13,114 bases of DNA from Paracoccaceae bacterium (GTDB taxonomy: Bacteria; Pseudomonadota; Alphaproteobacteria; Rhodobacterales; Rhodobacteraceae): NCBI GenBank assembly GCA_023134935.1, contig JAGLUD010000358.1:1-13114 (forward strand). The letters are read 5' to 3'. Within the stretch, counting starts at the first letter, position 1; each line of letters begins with the position of its first letter. A program made the position numbers and the translations under genes. The notes beneath the pieces are model-generated. The model made no database searches. It saw nothing but the letters and a program-made list of their open reading frames with translations, and was not told where the DNA came from. Below are positions 12,917-13,114 of the stretch, one piece after another.

Positions 12917-13114
12917 ATGACATACCTAACAAAATCAGCAGCAATTTTGGCGCTTCTGGCAACGGCGGCATGTACAGACACCACGGGTGGCTTGTTCGGT
13001 GGCGGCGGTTCAGACATTAACGGTGCGGGCATCGGTTCTATTGACGAAGCATCACTTGAGTATTTCCAAGCCTCCATCGGCAGCACTGTTCTGTTCGCGG
13101 TTGACCAGTCGTCC
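12917..13114 (+). CDS. pal: Pal, peptidoglycan-associated outer-membrane lipoprotein (5' part)
   Basis: The first 66 codons are present; the gene runs off the window. The N-terminus has a short lipoprotein signal (MTYLTKSAAILALLATAAC) with the lipidated cysteine at residue 19. The residues before it, TAA-C, have Thr instead of the usual Leu at -3. A glycine-rich linker (GGLFGGGGSDINGAG) follows. SLEYFQASIGSTVLFAVDQSS is the start of the OmpA-like domain that binds peptidoglycan, but its diaminopimelate-binding residues are beyond the window. AGAGG lies 8 bases before the ATG and a second purine-rich stretch is nearer. Its position after tolB supports the call. Confidence 0.9.
   Translation, partial: MTYLTKSAAILALLATAACTDTTGGLFGGGGSDINGAGIGSIDEASLEYFQASIGSTVLFAVDQSS

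Overview
The window looks like a chromosomal segment of an alphaproteobacterium, most likely a Rhodobacterales (roseobacter-type) organism. This rests on the protein sequences (alphaproteobacterial-style TolA, TolR and TolB, and a long pyruvate-kinase-like relic of the type I know from this group), the moderate GC content, and the ybgC-tolQRAB-pal gene order. No rRNA, complete tRNA, CRISPR array or intact transposase gene is visible.

Left part (1-4150), accessory and decaying. It opens with about 310 bases of non-coding DNA. This holds a minus-strand sequence resembling a tRNA-Lys anticodon arm, two exact copies of TTCCCTGTTAAT, and a perfect TTCCCTG/CAGGGAA hairpin. The combination resembles the edge of an integrated element. 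Next, on the minus strand, is a secreted, glycine-rich, beta-strand-rich protein (313-1755) built from three related modules of about 160 residues. Then come two neighbouring broken genes on the plus strand. The first (2000-3099) is a secreted protein carrying a DRxGN...NDND motif pair that recalls secreted Fam20/HipA-type kinases; it is interrupted by a TGA and a frame change. The second (3258-4085) is a long-form pyruvate-kinase-like gene; it is interrupted by a TAG and has lost its catalytic barrel.

Middle part (4179-8620), intact envelope-related genes on the plus strand. These are a membrane protein with an MgtC/DUF4956-like core and an ACT-like cytosolic tail, a Tat-exported CpdB-type 2',3'-cyclic-nucleotide phosphodiesterase/3'-nucleotidase followed by a GC-rich hairpin, and a membrane protein with a beta-helix-like N-terminal half. 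The last of these ends 3 bases before ybgC.

Right part (8624-13114), the Tol-Pal system. ybgC (thioesterase), tolQ, tolR, tolA, tolB and the first 66 codons of pal lie in the standard order. TolQ/TolR form the inner-membrane proton motor, TolA spans the periplasm, TolB is the periplasmic propeller and Pal the outer-membrane lipoprotein. Together they constrict the outer membrane at division and maintain envelope integrity. A weak terminator and a promoter-like pair lie between ybgC and tolQ, a second promoter-like pair lies before tolB, and a stem-loop separates tolB from pal.

The most noteworthy items are the three-module surface protein, the pair of adjacent relics beside attachment-like sequence, and the uncharacterised membrane protein coupled to ybgC where ruvB is often found in related genomes.
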